In this document: positions 24,509 to 31,421 of the stretch, one piece after another
Position numbering within the stretch: position 1 is the first letter of the stretch
How the letters are laid out: every line of letters begins with the position of its first letter
Assembly: GCA_007693765.1 (NCBI GenBank)
Contig: RECZ01000078.1
Span: 1-40,487, forward strand
Origin: Phycisphaerales bacterium
Lineage (GTDB): Bacteria > Planctomycetota > Phycisphaerae > Phycisphaerales > UBA1924
DNA length: 40,487 nt
Direction of reading: 5' to 3'
The notes under the pieces: generated by a model
Database searches by the model: none
The model's input: the letters and a program-made list of their open reading frames with translations, nothing else
Told to the model about the DNA's origin: nothing
Position numbers and translations under genes: made by a program

Positions 24509-24548
24509 AGGCCCGCCGGAACCTTCCCGCGGGCCTTCGTTGTTTTTT
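24509..24548 (+). terminator. Terminator-like hairpin before lysW (possible attenuator)
   Basis: Arms AGGCCCGC (24509-24516) and GCGGGCCT (24529-24536) form a perfect 8-bp stem with a 12-base loop. A T-rich stretch with six consecutive T residues follows (24543-24548). It lies after the 39-codon ORF and 42 bases before the lysW start. A GGCCT at 24424-24428 within the ORF could pair with the left arm as an antiterminator, but this is weak. Confidence 0.65.
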
Positions 24549-24590
24549 GCGTTCCCACGTTTCGAACACCCATTCATAGGAGACACAACC

Positions 24591-24791
24591 ATGCCCGAGA
24601 CCAACGCCCCCGCCGTCGCGACGACCGCCGCCGCCTGCCCCGAGTGCAACGCCGAGGTCGCCTTCGACCGCGCCCCGCGACGCCACGAGATCGCCCGCTG
24701 CCGCGCCTGCGCCGCGGAGCTCGAAGTCACCTCCACCGACCCCCTGAGCCTCGAACTCGCCCCCGAAGTGGAAGAAGACTGGGGCGAGTGA
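24591..24791 (+). CDS. lysW: Amino-group carrier protein LysW
   Basis: The protein has 66 residues from the ATG at 24591, with AGGAG about 9 bases upstream. A zinc ribbon is formed by C16/C19 (CPEC) and C37/C40 (CRAC), followed by AAELEVTSTDPLSLEL. The C-terminus is EEDWGE. The gamma-carboxyl of the terminal Glu is the point where LysX attaches alpha-aminoadipate or glutamate, so the substrate is carried through the pathway on this protein. The match in size, ribbon and tail is close to textbook. It is the first gene of the lysW-lysX-argC-lysZ-lysK group. Confidence 0.97.
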   Translation: MPETNAPAVATTAAACPECNAEVAFDRAPRRHEIARCRACAAELEVTSTDPLSLELAPEVEEDWGE

Positions 24792-24807
24792 ACCCCTCTT
24801 CCTCTTC

Positions 24808-24840
24808 GGTGGGACGGCTCTCCGAGCCGTCTCCCCACCA
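24808..24840. repeat. REP-like palindrome between lysW and lysX
   Basis: GGTGGGACGGCTC, a TCC loop and GAGCCGTCTCCCCACC form a near-perfect hairpin with one bulge. No T-run follows. Short palindromes of this kind, starting GGTGGGACGGCTC, look like dispersed repetitive elements, not gene-specific signals. It might still stabilise the mRNA or alter the lysW:lysX expression ratio. Confidence 0.5.
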
Positions 24841-24884
24841 CGCCCAAATCTCCATCCAGAAGCACACGCCAACGAGCACACCCC

Positions 24885-25805
24885 ATGCGCATCGCCTTCC
24901 TGCACACCCGCATCCGCGTCGAGGAACGCCTCCTGCTCGATGAACTCGAACGCCGCGGCGTCGAGATCGAACTCCTCCACGCGGACGAAGCGGCCCTCGA
25001 TATCACCGCCGACGCCCCGCCGCGCCCGGTCGACGCCCTCTTCGATCGCTGCCTGAGCAACACCAAGGCGTGCGCCATCGTGCGCGCGTTCACGTCGTGG
25101 GGCGTGCCCTGCGTGAACCCGCCCGAGGCGCTCGAGAACTGCGCCGACAAGGGGCGCACCACGGCCCTGCTCCGGCGCGCCGGCGTCCCCTCGCCGCGGA
25201 CGATCCTCGCCTTCTCCCCCGAGAGCGCGCTCGACGCGGCGGACGACCTCGGCTACCCCGTGGTGCTCAAGCCCGCCGTCGGTTCCTGGGGCCGCCTCGT
25301 CGCGCGACTGCGCGACCGCGACGCCCTCGAAGCGGTGCTCGAGCACAAGGCCACCCTCGGCGGCGTGCAGCACGGCGTGATCTACCTGCAGGAGCACGTC
25401 GACAAGCCCGGTCGCGACATCCGCGCCTTCGTCGTCGGCGGACGCACCCTCTGCGCCGTCGCCCGCTACAGCGAGCACTGGATCACCAACACCGCACGCG
25501 GCGGACGCACCGAGAACGTCCCCCTCACGCCCGAACTCGACGACCTCTGCGCCCGCGCCGCCCGCGCCGTCGACCCGTCCGACAGCGGAGATTCCGGTGG
25601 AACGAGTTCCGGGGGCGGCGCCGCGGCCCTCGCGATCGACATCCTCGAACACCCCGAGCGCGGCCCGCTCGTCAACGAGGTGAACGCCACCATGGAGTTC
25701 CGCAACTCCATCGCGCCCACTGGCGTGGACATCCCCGCGATGCTCGTCGAGCACGTGCTCGCCCGCGCCGAGGCCGGCGCCGGCGCACAGGGAGCCGCGG
25801 CGTGA
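24885..25805 (+). CDS. lysX: LysW-alpha-aminoadipate (or glutamate) ligase LysX
   Basis: The protein has 306 residues with an ATP-grasp fold. The N-terminal domain is MRIAFLHTRIRVEERLLLDEL. VDALFDRCLSNTK and WGVPCVNPPEALENCADKG follow. The ATP-binding part has GYPVVLKPAVGSWGRLVARL and GRDIRAFVVGGRTLCAVAR. The metal-binding end is VNEVNATMEFRNS. It joins the amino group of its substrate to the terminal Glu of LysW using ATP. Whether it prefers alpha-aminoadipate, glutamate or both is not settled by reading. Residues about 231-247 are a Ser/Gly/Asp-rich insert (SDSGDSGGTSSGGG) absent from typical LysX. It overlaps the next gene by four bases. Confidence 0.92.
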   Translation: MRIAFLHTRIRVEERLLLDELERRGVEIELLHADEAALDITADAPPRPVDALFDRCLSNTKACAIVRAFTSWGVPCVNPPEALENCADKGRTTALLRRAGVPSPRTILAFSPESALDAADDLGYPVVLKPAVGSWGRLVARLRDRDALEAVLEHKATLGGVQHGVIYLQEHVDKPGRDIRAFVVGGRTLCAVARYSEHWITNTARGGRTENVPLTPELDDLCARAARAVDPSDSGDSGGTSSGGGAAALAIDILEHPERGPLVNEVNATMEFRNSIAPTGVDIPAMLVEHVLARAEAGAGAQGAAA

Positions 25806-26833
25806 GCGTGCGCGTCGGCATCCTCGGCGGCAGCGGCTACACCGGGGGCGAACTGCTGCGCCTGCTCGTCGCGCACCCGGGGGCGGAGGTCGCGTGGGTC
25901 TCCTCGCGCGGGCGCGCCGGCTGGCCCGTGACCAGCGTCCACCCCAACCTGCGCTCCTTCACCGACCTCGCCTTCATCAACCCCGACGACGCGGAGCCCT
26001 GCGACGTCCTCTTCCTCTGCCTGCCCCACGGCGCCGCCGCGGGCGAGATCGAGCGCTACGCCGCCCTCGCCCACCGCGTGATCGACCTCTCCGCCGACTT
26101 CCGCCTGCGCGACGCCGCGGCGTACGAGCGGACGTACGGCGCAGCGCACCCCAACCCCGCGTGGCTCGACCGCTTCGTCTACGGCCTGCCCGAGGTCTCG
26201 CGCAAAGCGCTCCGCAACGCGCGCCTCGCCAGCGGCGTCGGCTGCAACGCCACCGCTGTCAACCTCGCGCTGCTGCCGCTCGCGCGCGCGGGGCTGATCG
26301 AGCGCGTCGTCGCGGACCTCAAGGTCGGCTCGTCCGAGGCGGGCGCCGAGCCCAGCGCCTCCGGCCACCACCCCGAACGCGCGGGCGCCGTGCGCACCTT
26401 CGCGCCCACCACGCACCGGCACGAGGCGGAGATCCGCCAGGCGCTGGGCGACGCCTTCGCCCTCCACTTCACCGCCACCGCCGTCGAGATGGTGCGCGGC
26501 GTGCTCGCCACCTGCCACGTCTTCACCACCCGGGAACTCACCGACCGCGACGTCTGGGGCCTCTACCGCGACGCCTACGAGAACGAACCCTTCGTGCGCA
26601 TCGTCAAGGAACGCCGCGGCCTCTACCGCTTCCCCGAGCCCAAGATCGTCGCGGGGACGAACTTCGCCGACGTCGGCTTCGAGTGCCAGCCCGGCACGAA
26701 CCGCGTCGTCGCGCTGTGCGCCATCGACAACCTGGGCAAGGGCGCCGCGGGTTCGGCGGTGCAGTCCATGAACCTCATGTGCAACCTCGACGAAACCGCC
26801 GCCCTCCGAACCCCCGGCCTCCACCCGGTGTGA
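25802..26833 (+). CDS. argC: LysW-linked semialdehyde-forming reductase (LysY/ArgC family)
   Basis: The protein has 343 residues from the GTG at 25802, which overlaps the lysX stop as GTGA. A GTG at 25808 is also possible. It shows the N-terminal GILGGSGYTGGELLRLL nucleotide-binding motif, LFLCLPHGAA, VIDLSADFRLRD, and VYGLPEVSR. The active-site Cys is in GVGCNATAVNL (about residue 142), and a catalytic-region His is in THRHEAEIRQ. It reduces the LysW-bound acyl phosphate made by LysZ to the semialdehyde. Within this cluster LysY is the probable role. It ends in a short palindrome, CGGTGT-GA-ACACCG (26826-26839). Confidence 0.92.
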   Translation: MSVRVGILGGSGYTGGELLRLLVAHPGAEVAWVSSRGRAGWPVTSVHPNLRSFTDLAFINPDDAEPCDVLFLCLPHGAAAGEIERYAALAHRVIDLSADFRLRDAAAYERTYGAAHPNPAWLDRFVYGLPEVSRKALRNARLASGVGCNATAVNLALLPLARAGLIERVVADLKVGSSEAGAEPSASGHHPERAGAVRTFAPTTHRHEAEIRQALGDAFALHFTATAVEMVRGVLATCHVFTTRELTDRDVWGLYRDAYENEPFVRIVKERRGLYRFPEPKIVAGTNFADVGFECQPGTNRVVALCAIDNLGKGAAGSAVQSMNLMCNLDETAALRTPGLHPV

Positions 26834-27023
26834 ACACCGTTTCCCTCCGGGCGCCACGTCCTCTACTCCGGGTGACACGTCTTCCCCCCTCCGGGTGCCA
26901 CGCCTCACCGCGCAGCGGGAGGCGTGCCGAATGCAACAGAGATGACCAAACGATGAACCGCAACAAACACGCAACCACTACGGACCTGAAGGTCCGTAGT
27001 GGCACCCGGAGAAGACCGACCAC
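26834..27023. repeat. Repeat element with a perfect 12-bp hairpin between argC/lysY and lysZ
   Basis: Three 16-base imperfect direct repeats of CTCCGGGTGCCACGTC type lie at 26845, 26866 and 26889. An inverted copy, GTGGCACCCGGAG, lies at 26999-27011. Between them is a perfect 12-bp hairpin, CCACTACGGACC (26975-26986) with GGTCCGTAGTGG (26991-27002), around a TGAA tetraloop. The arrangement looks like a composite REP/MITE-type insertion. The distal end supplies CCGGAGAAG ahead of the lysZ ATG, so its border may provide that gene's ribosome binding site. Confidence 0.6.
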
Positions 27024-27827
27024 ATGATCGTCATCAAGATCGGCGGCGCCGCGGGCGTCGGGTTCGAGCGGGTGTGCGACGACCTCGCGCCGCGCATCAT
27101 CGCGGGCGAGCGCATCGTCGTCGTTCACGGCGGATCGGACGAGACCAACCGCCTCGCCGAGCGCCTGGGCCGGCCGCCCCGCTTCATCACCTCGCCCTCG
27201 GGTCACACCAGCCGGCGCACCGACGCCGAGACCATCGAGATCTTTCAGATGGCCTGCTGCGGCGCCGTGAACAAGCGGCTGGTGCGCGAACTCCTGTCGC
27301 GCAACGTGAACGCCGTCGGCCTCTCTGGCGTCGACGGCGCCCTCTGGCGGGGCCGGCGCAAGCACGCGATCCGCGCCGTGGAGGACGGCGCCGTCACCGT
27401 CATCCGCGACGACTACACCGGCACGGTCGACCGCGTGAACGCCGACCTCCTGCGCACACTGCTCGACGCCGGCGCCACGCCCGTGCTCTCGCCCCCCGGC
27501 CTGAGCGAGGAGCACGAGCCCATCAACGTGGACGCCGACCGCGCCGCCGCCCGCACCGCGTGCGCCCTCGGCGCGCACACGCTGATAATCCTCTCCAACG
27601 TGCCCGGCCTGCTGCGCGCCTTCCCGAATGAATCCTCGCTCGTGCCCGAGGTCGCCCGCGCCGAACTCGATAGCGCCGAAGAACTGGCCCAGGGGCGCAT
27701 GAAGAAGAAGGTCCTCGCCGCCCGCGAGGCGATCGAGGGCGGCGTGGCGCGCGTCGTCCTCGCCGATGCCCGCGTGGACAACCCCGTGTCGCGCGCACTC
27801 GAAGGACGCGGCACGGTGATCGCATGA
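27024..27827 (+). CDS. lysZ: LysW-linked acyl kinase LysZ (ArgB family)
   Basis: The protein has 267 residues from the ATG at 27024, with GGAG about 12 bases upstream. It belongs to the amino-acid kinase fold: [11 protein letters not shown] at the N-terminus, [13 protein letters not shown] (about 34-46), [16 protein letters not shown] (about 99-114), [14 protein letters not shown] and [12 protein letters not shown]. It closes with [17 protein letters not shown], the ATP-binding Lys region. It phosphorylates the delta- or gamma-carboxyl of the amino acid held on LysW. The [15 protein letters not shown] form, where ArgB has HGGGPxI, is typical of LysZ. Its stop overlaps the lysK ATG (ATGA). Confidence 0.92.
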   Translation: MIVIKIGGAAGVGFERVCDDLAPRIIAGERIVVVHGGSDETNRLAERLGRPPRFITSPSGHTSRRTDAETIEIFQMACCGAVNKRLVRELLSRNVNAVGLSGVDGALWRGRRKHAIRAVEDGAVTVIRDDYTGTVDRVNADLLRTLLDAGATPVLSPPGLSEEHEPINVDADRAAARTACALGAHTLIILSNVPGLLRAFPNESSLVPEVARAELDSAEELAQGRMKKKVLAAREAIEGGVARVVLADARVDNPVSRALEGRGTVIA

Positions 27828-29080
27828 ACACCGCCCGCCCCCACACCGCCGGCCCAGCGCCCGCCGCCGCCCACAACGACGCCAACGCCGTGCGGCTCCT
27901 GCACGACCTCGTGGCGACGCCCAGCGTCTCGGGCGACGAACGCGCCGCCGTCGAATGTTTCGTCGAACACCTGCGCGCCCTCGGCTACCGCGCCCACATC
28001 GACGCCGCCGGCAACGCCGTGGGCGAACGCGGCGGCCCCGACGGCGCCGACATCCTCCTCCTCGGGCACATCGACACCGTCCCGGGGGACATCCCCGTGC
28101 GCATCGAAGGCGACACCCTCCACGGGCGCGGCAGCGTGGACGCCAAGGGCTCGCTCGCGGCGTTCGCGATCGCTGGCGCCCGCGCCGAACTCCCGCCGGG
28201 CGCGCGCCTCACCGTGATCGGCGCCGTCGGCGAAGAGGCGGACTCGCCCGGCGCCGCCTTCGTGCGCGACCACAGCGACCCGCCCATCGCGTGCGTCATC
28301 GGCGAGCCCAGCGGGTGGGACCGCTGCACGCTGGGCTACAAGGGGCGCCTCGTCGTCGAAGCCGCGTTCACCCGCCCCTGCGCGCACTCCTCCGGTCCCG
28401 ACGCCACCGCCCCCGAGCGCGCCGTCGCGTGGTGGTCAACGCTGCGCGACGACGCCGAAGCGCTCAACACCGCCCGCGCCGACGCCGGCGTGTTCGACAC
28501 GCTCCAGATCACCCTCCAGCGCATCGACACAACCTCCGACGGCCTCACCGAAACAACGACCGCCGAGATCGGCTACCGCCTGCCCACGTGGATCACCCCC
28601 GAAACCCTCGAATCCCGCCTCCGCACGATCTCTCTTCCCCCTCTCCCCCCGGGGGAGAGGCCGGGAGAGGGGGACGCACAATCAACAACCCGCGCACAAA
28701 CACACGCGCACACCACCACCGCCGCCCTTCCGGGCCACACCGGCGTCCCGACGCACCACCCGATCTCGTTGCGCTTCCGCGCCCACGCCCCCTGCGTGCG
28801 CACCGATCGTTCCAACGCGCTCGCCCGCGCCTTCTTCGGCGCCATCGCCGACGCCGGCGGGCGCCCCCGCGCCGTGGTCAAGACGGGCACATCGGACATG
28901 AACACCGTCGGCGCCCACTGGGGCTGCCCCATCGTCGCCTACGGCCCCGGCGACAGCGCCCTCGACCACACGCCCGAGGAGCGCCTCGACATCCCCGAGT
29001 ACCTGCGCTCCATCGACGTCCTCCGCCGCGCGATCGAATCGCTGGGCGCAGAGATCGCGACGGCGTCACGCTCGCGTTGA
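27824..29080 (+). CDS. lysK: LysW-lysine/ornithine hydrolase LysK (M20 peptidase family)
   Basis: The protein has 418 residues from the ATG at 27824. It releases lysine or ornithine from LysW. M20 metal-site motifs are [11 protein letters not shown] (about 83), [14 protein letters not shown] (about 105), [12 protein letters not shown] (about 134), VIGEPSGWD and, near the end, [11 protein letters not shown] and [10 protein letters not shown]. Typical LysK has about 350-370 residues. Here residues about 270-314 are extra ([16 protein letters not shown], then Thr/His/Ala-rich). The DNA for this insert starts with a palindromic repeat (28637-28673) read in frame. The catalytic motifs on both sides are intact, so the enzyme is probably active. 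It is the last gene of the cluster. Confidence 0.92.
   Translation: MNTARPHTAGPAPAAAHNDANAVRLLHDLVATPSVSGDERAAVECFVEHLRALGYRAHIDAAGNAVGERGGPDGADILLLGHIDTVPGDIPVRIEGDTLHGRGSVDAKGSLAAFAIAGARAELPPGARLTVIGAVGEEADSPGAAFVRDHSDPPIACVIGEPSGWDRCTLGYKGRLVVEAAFTRPCAHSSGPDATAPERAVAWWSTLRDDAEALNTARADAGVFDTLQITLQRIDTTSDGLTETTTAEIGYRLPTWITPETLESRLRTISLPPLPPGERPGEGDAQSTTRAQTHAHTTTAALPGHTGVPTHHPISLRFRAHAPCVRTDRSNALARAFFGAIADAGGRPRAVVKTGTSDMNTVGAHWGCPIVAYGPGDSALDHTPEERLDIPEYLRSIDVLRRAIESLGAEIATASRSR
28637..28673. repeat. REP-like palindrome inserted in frame in lysK
   Basis: CCCCCTCTCCC (28637-28647) is the exact reverse complement of GGGAGAGGGGG (28663-28673). A second pair, CCTCTCCCCC (28640-28649) with GGGGGAGAGG (28651-28660), nests inside. 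Its coding product is [13 protein letters not shown] relative with the same GGGAGAGGG core lies at 6205-6240. Confidence 0.65.
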
Positions 29081-29266
29081 AATTCGTTCGCGTCGTCCCG
29101 CGGCGCCCGGCCTCGACCGGCTCCAACGGCGAGCAGCCGAGAACCGCCGTGCAGCCCCCGGGGGTCTCGGCACAGCCGGGAAGATCCGGTTGCAAATCGG
29201 GGACACCGAGAGCGTCCGAAAGCACCGGGGACACTTCCGGGGGCACTTCCGGGGGGGCGGGAAAAA
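29081..29266. other. Gap between lysK and tRNA-Cys with repeats, no gene seen
   Basis: Nothing codes convincingly here. The segment contains GGGGACACTTCC and GGGGGCACTTCCGGGGGGG repeats at about 29227-29258. They belong to the TTCCGGGGG group also found at about 15210 and resembled inside lysX. They lie just past the 3' end of the minus-strand tRNA. No T-run follows the tRNA's 3' end on the minus strand. Confidence 0.5.
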
Positions 29267-29339
29267 GGCCGCGGTGGGATTCGAACCCACGAATGACGGA
29301 TTTGCAATCCGTTCCCTTAGACCACTTGGGTACGCGGCC
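29267..29339 (-). tRNA. tRNA-Cys (anticodon GCA)
   Basis: The gene is 73 bases without an encoded CCA. On the minus strand the 7-bp acceptor stem is GGCCGCG with CGCGGCC. The anticodon stem is ACGGA/TCCGT around loop TTGCAAA, giving anticodon GCA. The T arm is GTGGG-TTCGAAT-CCCAC. The D arm contains AAGTGGTCTAAGG. It reads opposite to the genes on both sides. Because CCA is absent, the organism must add it enzymatically. Confidence 0.95.
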
Positions 29340-29471
29340 GCGTTGTGCCCCGTATCATTGCACCCACGCGTGTTCGCGGCAAATACGGCGCACGACTCCG
29401 TTCCGAACGCCCGCCCAGAGCCCGCGACGCAAGGATGCGCCCCCGACCGGTCGATGGAGACCACCAGCGAC

Positions 29472-30536
29472 ATGCCCCCCTCTCACGCCACACCGTCCAC
29501 GCACCGCACGCCGCGCACCGTTCTCGCGGCCATCGTCGCGGGCCTCATGCTCGCCGGCGGCGCGTGGGCGCAGGACGACCGCCCACGCCCCGACGACCCC
29601 TCACAGGAGCCGGCCTTCCGCGAGGGCGGCGCCATCGAGCGGCTCGACCCGCCCACCCAGCGCGACCGCGAGGGCGTCACGCCCGAGCCGGCGACGCGCA
29701 TCGAGCCCGCACGCCCCGACCTGCCCGGCGTCGCCGACGTCGGCCTGCCCGGCGCCTCGGCGCGGCTCATGCCCGAGGGGTCGCACATCGTGCAGCGGCG
29801 TGGGCGTCTCGGGCGCGCACGCGACACGTGGTGGTTCGTCTTCGACACCGACGAGCACGGCGTCGCCGACCGGCCCATCGCGATGCTGCCCTGCGTCAAC
29901 CTCATGGAGATGCAGCGCCTCGACGAGATGCGCACCGAGGGCGCCACGTTCCTCGTCAGCGGCGAGGTCTTCGTCTATCACGGGCGGAACTACCTGTTGC
30001 CCCTCGTGTTCTCGATCGTCGCCGCGCCGCAGGATGCGCCCGAGCCCGACGCCGAGCCCGCGCCCACGCCCGTCTTCGACGACGACGACCCCGACGCCGA
30101 GGCGCTGATGGAGGAACTCCGCAGCGCCATGCGCCAGCGTACGCCCGGCGAACGCCCCTCCTCCCGCACCGCCCCCGCCACCGCCCCCGGAAGTCCCGGC
30201 GCCCCCCGCGCCCCCGGAGGCGACGCCCAGAGCGCGCCGCGCCGCGAGGGCGAGTTCCTCACGTCGAGGCAGGGCCGGCTCTGGCGAGAGCGCGAGGGCC
30301 GCTGGCGGTTCGTCTTTGATTCCGGCGCAGCGCAGGCGCCGGGCGTCGATCCGCCCATGGTCGTGCTGCCCTGCACCGCCCTCATGGAGATGGAGCGCCT
30401 CATCGAGCGGCGCGGCGAGGCCACGCCCTTTGTCGTCAGCGGGCGCATCTACGTCTTCGAGGGTCGCAACTACCTGCTGCCCACGATGTACGTGCTGGCC
30501 CGCGGGCACGCCGAGCACGCCTCCAGCGCGCACTGA
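29472..30536 (+). CDS. Secreted protein with two internal repeats, function unknown
   Basis: The protein has 354 residues from the ATG at 29472. The in-frame ATG at 29454 adds six residues, and the frame further upstream runs through the tRNA and is ignored. The signal peptide ends GGAWA|QDD (about residue 34). Two related domains of about 85 residues follow, at about 100-180 and 255-345. Each has WWFVFDTD/WRFVFDSG, then MLPCVNLMEMQRLDEM/VLPCTALMEMERLIER, then FLVSGEVFVYHGRNYLLP/FVVSGRIYVFEGRNYLLP. A disordered Pro/Ala/Asp-rich linker joins them. Each repeat keeps one Cys in LPC. It is probably periplasmic or cell-surface; no family is recognised. Confidence 0.75.
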   Translation: MPPSHATPSTHRTPRTVLAAIVAGLMLAGGAWAQDDRPRPDDPSQEPAFREGGAIERLDPPTQRDREGVTPEPATRIEPARPDLPGVADVGLPGASARLMPEGSHIVQRRGRLGRARDTWWFVFDTDEHGVADRPIAMLPCVNLMEMQRLDEMRTEGATFLVSGEVFVYHGRNYLLPLVFSIVAAPQDAPEPDAEPAPTPVFDDDDPDAEALMEELRSAMRQRTPGERPSSRTAPATAPGSPGAPRAPGGDAQSAPRREGEFLTSRQGRLWREREGRWRFVFDSGAAQAPGVDPPMVVLPCTALMEMERLIERRGEATPFVVSGRIYVFEGRNYLLPTMYVLARGHAEHASSAH

Positions 30537-30762
30537 GACGGCGCCCCCGTAAAAGCATCACCGTGTACGCCGCCGAAGTCGCCGCGGTTATCGGCCGGGT
30601 CTGTGCGCGCACGGTGTGAAGATGGTCAAGTCGGGCAATCCGGGGGCCGATGCACCCGTGTGCGCCAGGCGGAGCCTGTGCGGCTTCTCTCGCATGCGCA
30701 GAACGGCCCGCACCGACGCTCGGCGCGTGCCGGTCTCTCGGCCCCTCGGGGAGCGGACACGG
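30537..30762. other. Leader region with complementary arms before the response regulator
   Basis: The gap of 226 bases carries no convincing gene. ATCGGCC (30590-30596) can pair with GGCCGAT (30645-30651). The stretch between and after them can form further stems, so a structured 5' leader is possible. GGGGAG lies about 8 bases before the ATG at 30763. No known riboswitch consensus was recognised. Confidence 0.35.
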
Positions 30763-31404
30763 ATGGGCAAATCATCACCAGACGCTCAGAGCGACGCCCG
30801 CCCCGACGGCGACAAGCAGGTCTTCACGACCGGCGAGGCGGCCCGCATCTGCAACGTGAGCCAGCAGACGATCATCCGCTGCTTCGACAGCGGCCGGCTG
30901 CAGGGCTTCCGCGTGCCGGGCTCGCGCTTCCGGCGCATCCCCCGCGCCGAACTCATCCGATTCATGCGCACCAACGAGATCCCCCTCGACCGCATCGACG
31001 CCGGGCGCAAGCGCGTGCTGATCGTCGACGACGACCCCAACATCGTCGAGCTGCTCACCGAGGTGCTGCAGCGCGACGGGCGCTTCGAGGTGCGCAGCGC
31101 CGGGTCGGGCTACGACGCGGGCATGCTCACCGCCGAGTTCCGGCCGCACCTGATCATCCTCGACTTCATGCTGCCCGACATCAACGGCGACGTGGTGTGC
31201 CGACGCGTGCGCGAATCTTCCGCCACCGCGTCGACGCGCATCATCTGCGTCTCGGGCGTGGTGAACCAGGACGAGGTCGACCGTCTCCTGAAAGCGGGCG
31301 CCGACGAGTTCGTCAAGAAGCCCTTCAACATCGAGCGGCTGGTCGAGCGCGTGGGCGCGCTCGTCTCCGGCCCCGAAGCGGGAGCGTCCGGCAAGGACAA
31401 CTGA
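30763..31404 (+). CDS. Response regulator: excisionase-type HTH plus receiver domain
   Basis: The protein has 213 residues from the ATG at 30763. Residues about 20-62 form a MerR/excisionase-like helix-turn-helix (FTTGEAARICNVSQQTIIR, then GSRFRRIPRAELIRFM). Residues about 84-203 form a receiver domain. It has the acidic pocket D89-D91 (VLIVDDD), the phosphoacceptor D134 (IILDFMLPD), the switch Ser S164 (ICVSG) and Lys K186 (KKPF). The order HTH first and receiver second is the reverse of most response regulators. It stands 17 bases before the histidine kinase gene, which is the likely partner. Confidence 0.88.
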   Translation: MGKSSPDAQSDARPDGDKQVFTTGEAARICNVSQQTIIRCFDSGRLQGFRVPGSRFRRIPRAELIRFMRTNEIPLDRIDAGRKRVLIVDDDPNIVELLTEVLQRDGRFEVRSAGSGYDAGMLTAEFRPHLIILDFMLPDINGDVVCRRVRESSATASTRIICVSGVVNQDEVDRLLKAGADEFVKKPFNIERLVERVGALVSGPEAGASGKDN

Positions 31405-31421
31405 GCGAGGCGTACACCCAC

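Noticed and set aside
24187-24590. Lysine riboswitch (L box) upstream of lysW
   Set aside because: The leader is too short and lacks the conserved L-box core. Only a terminator hairpin and a small ORF are visible.
29185-29210. Segment CCGGTTGCAAATCGG resembling a second tRNA-Cys anticodon arm
   Set aside because: There is no matching acceptor, D or T arm around it, so it is probably chance similarity.
29190-29453. N-terminal extension of the duplicated-domain protein through the tRNA
   Set aside because: The extension contains GFEPTNDGFAIRSLRPLGYA, a typical artefact of translating a tRNA gene. The signal peptide starts at 29472.
30588-30770. 60-codon minus-strand ORF in the leader of the response regulator
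   Set aside because: Arg/Pro-rich, no ribosome binding site and no likeness to a protein family.
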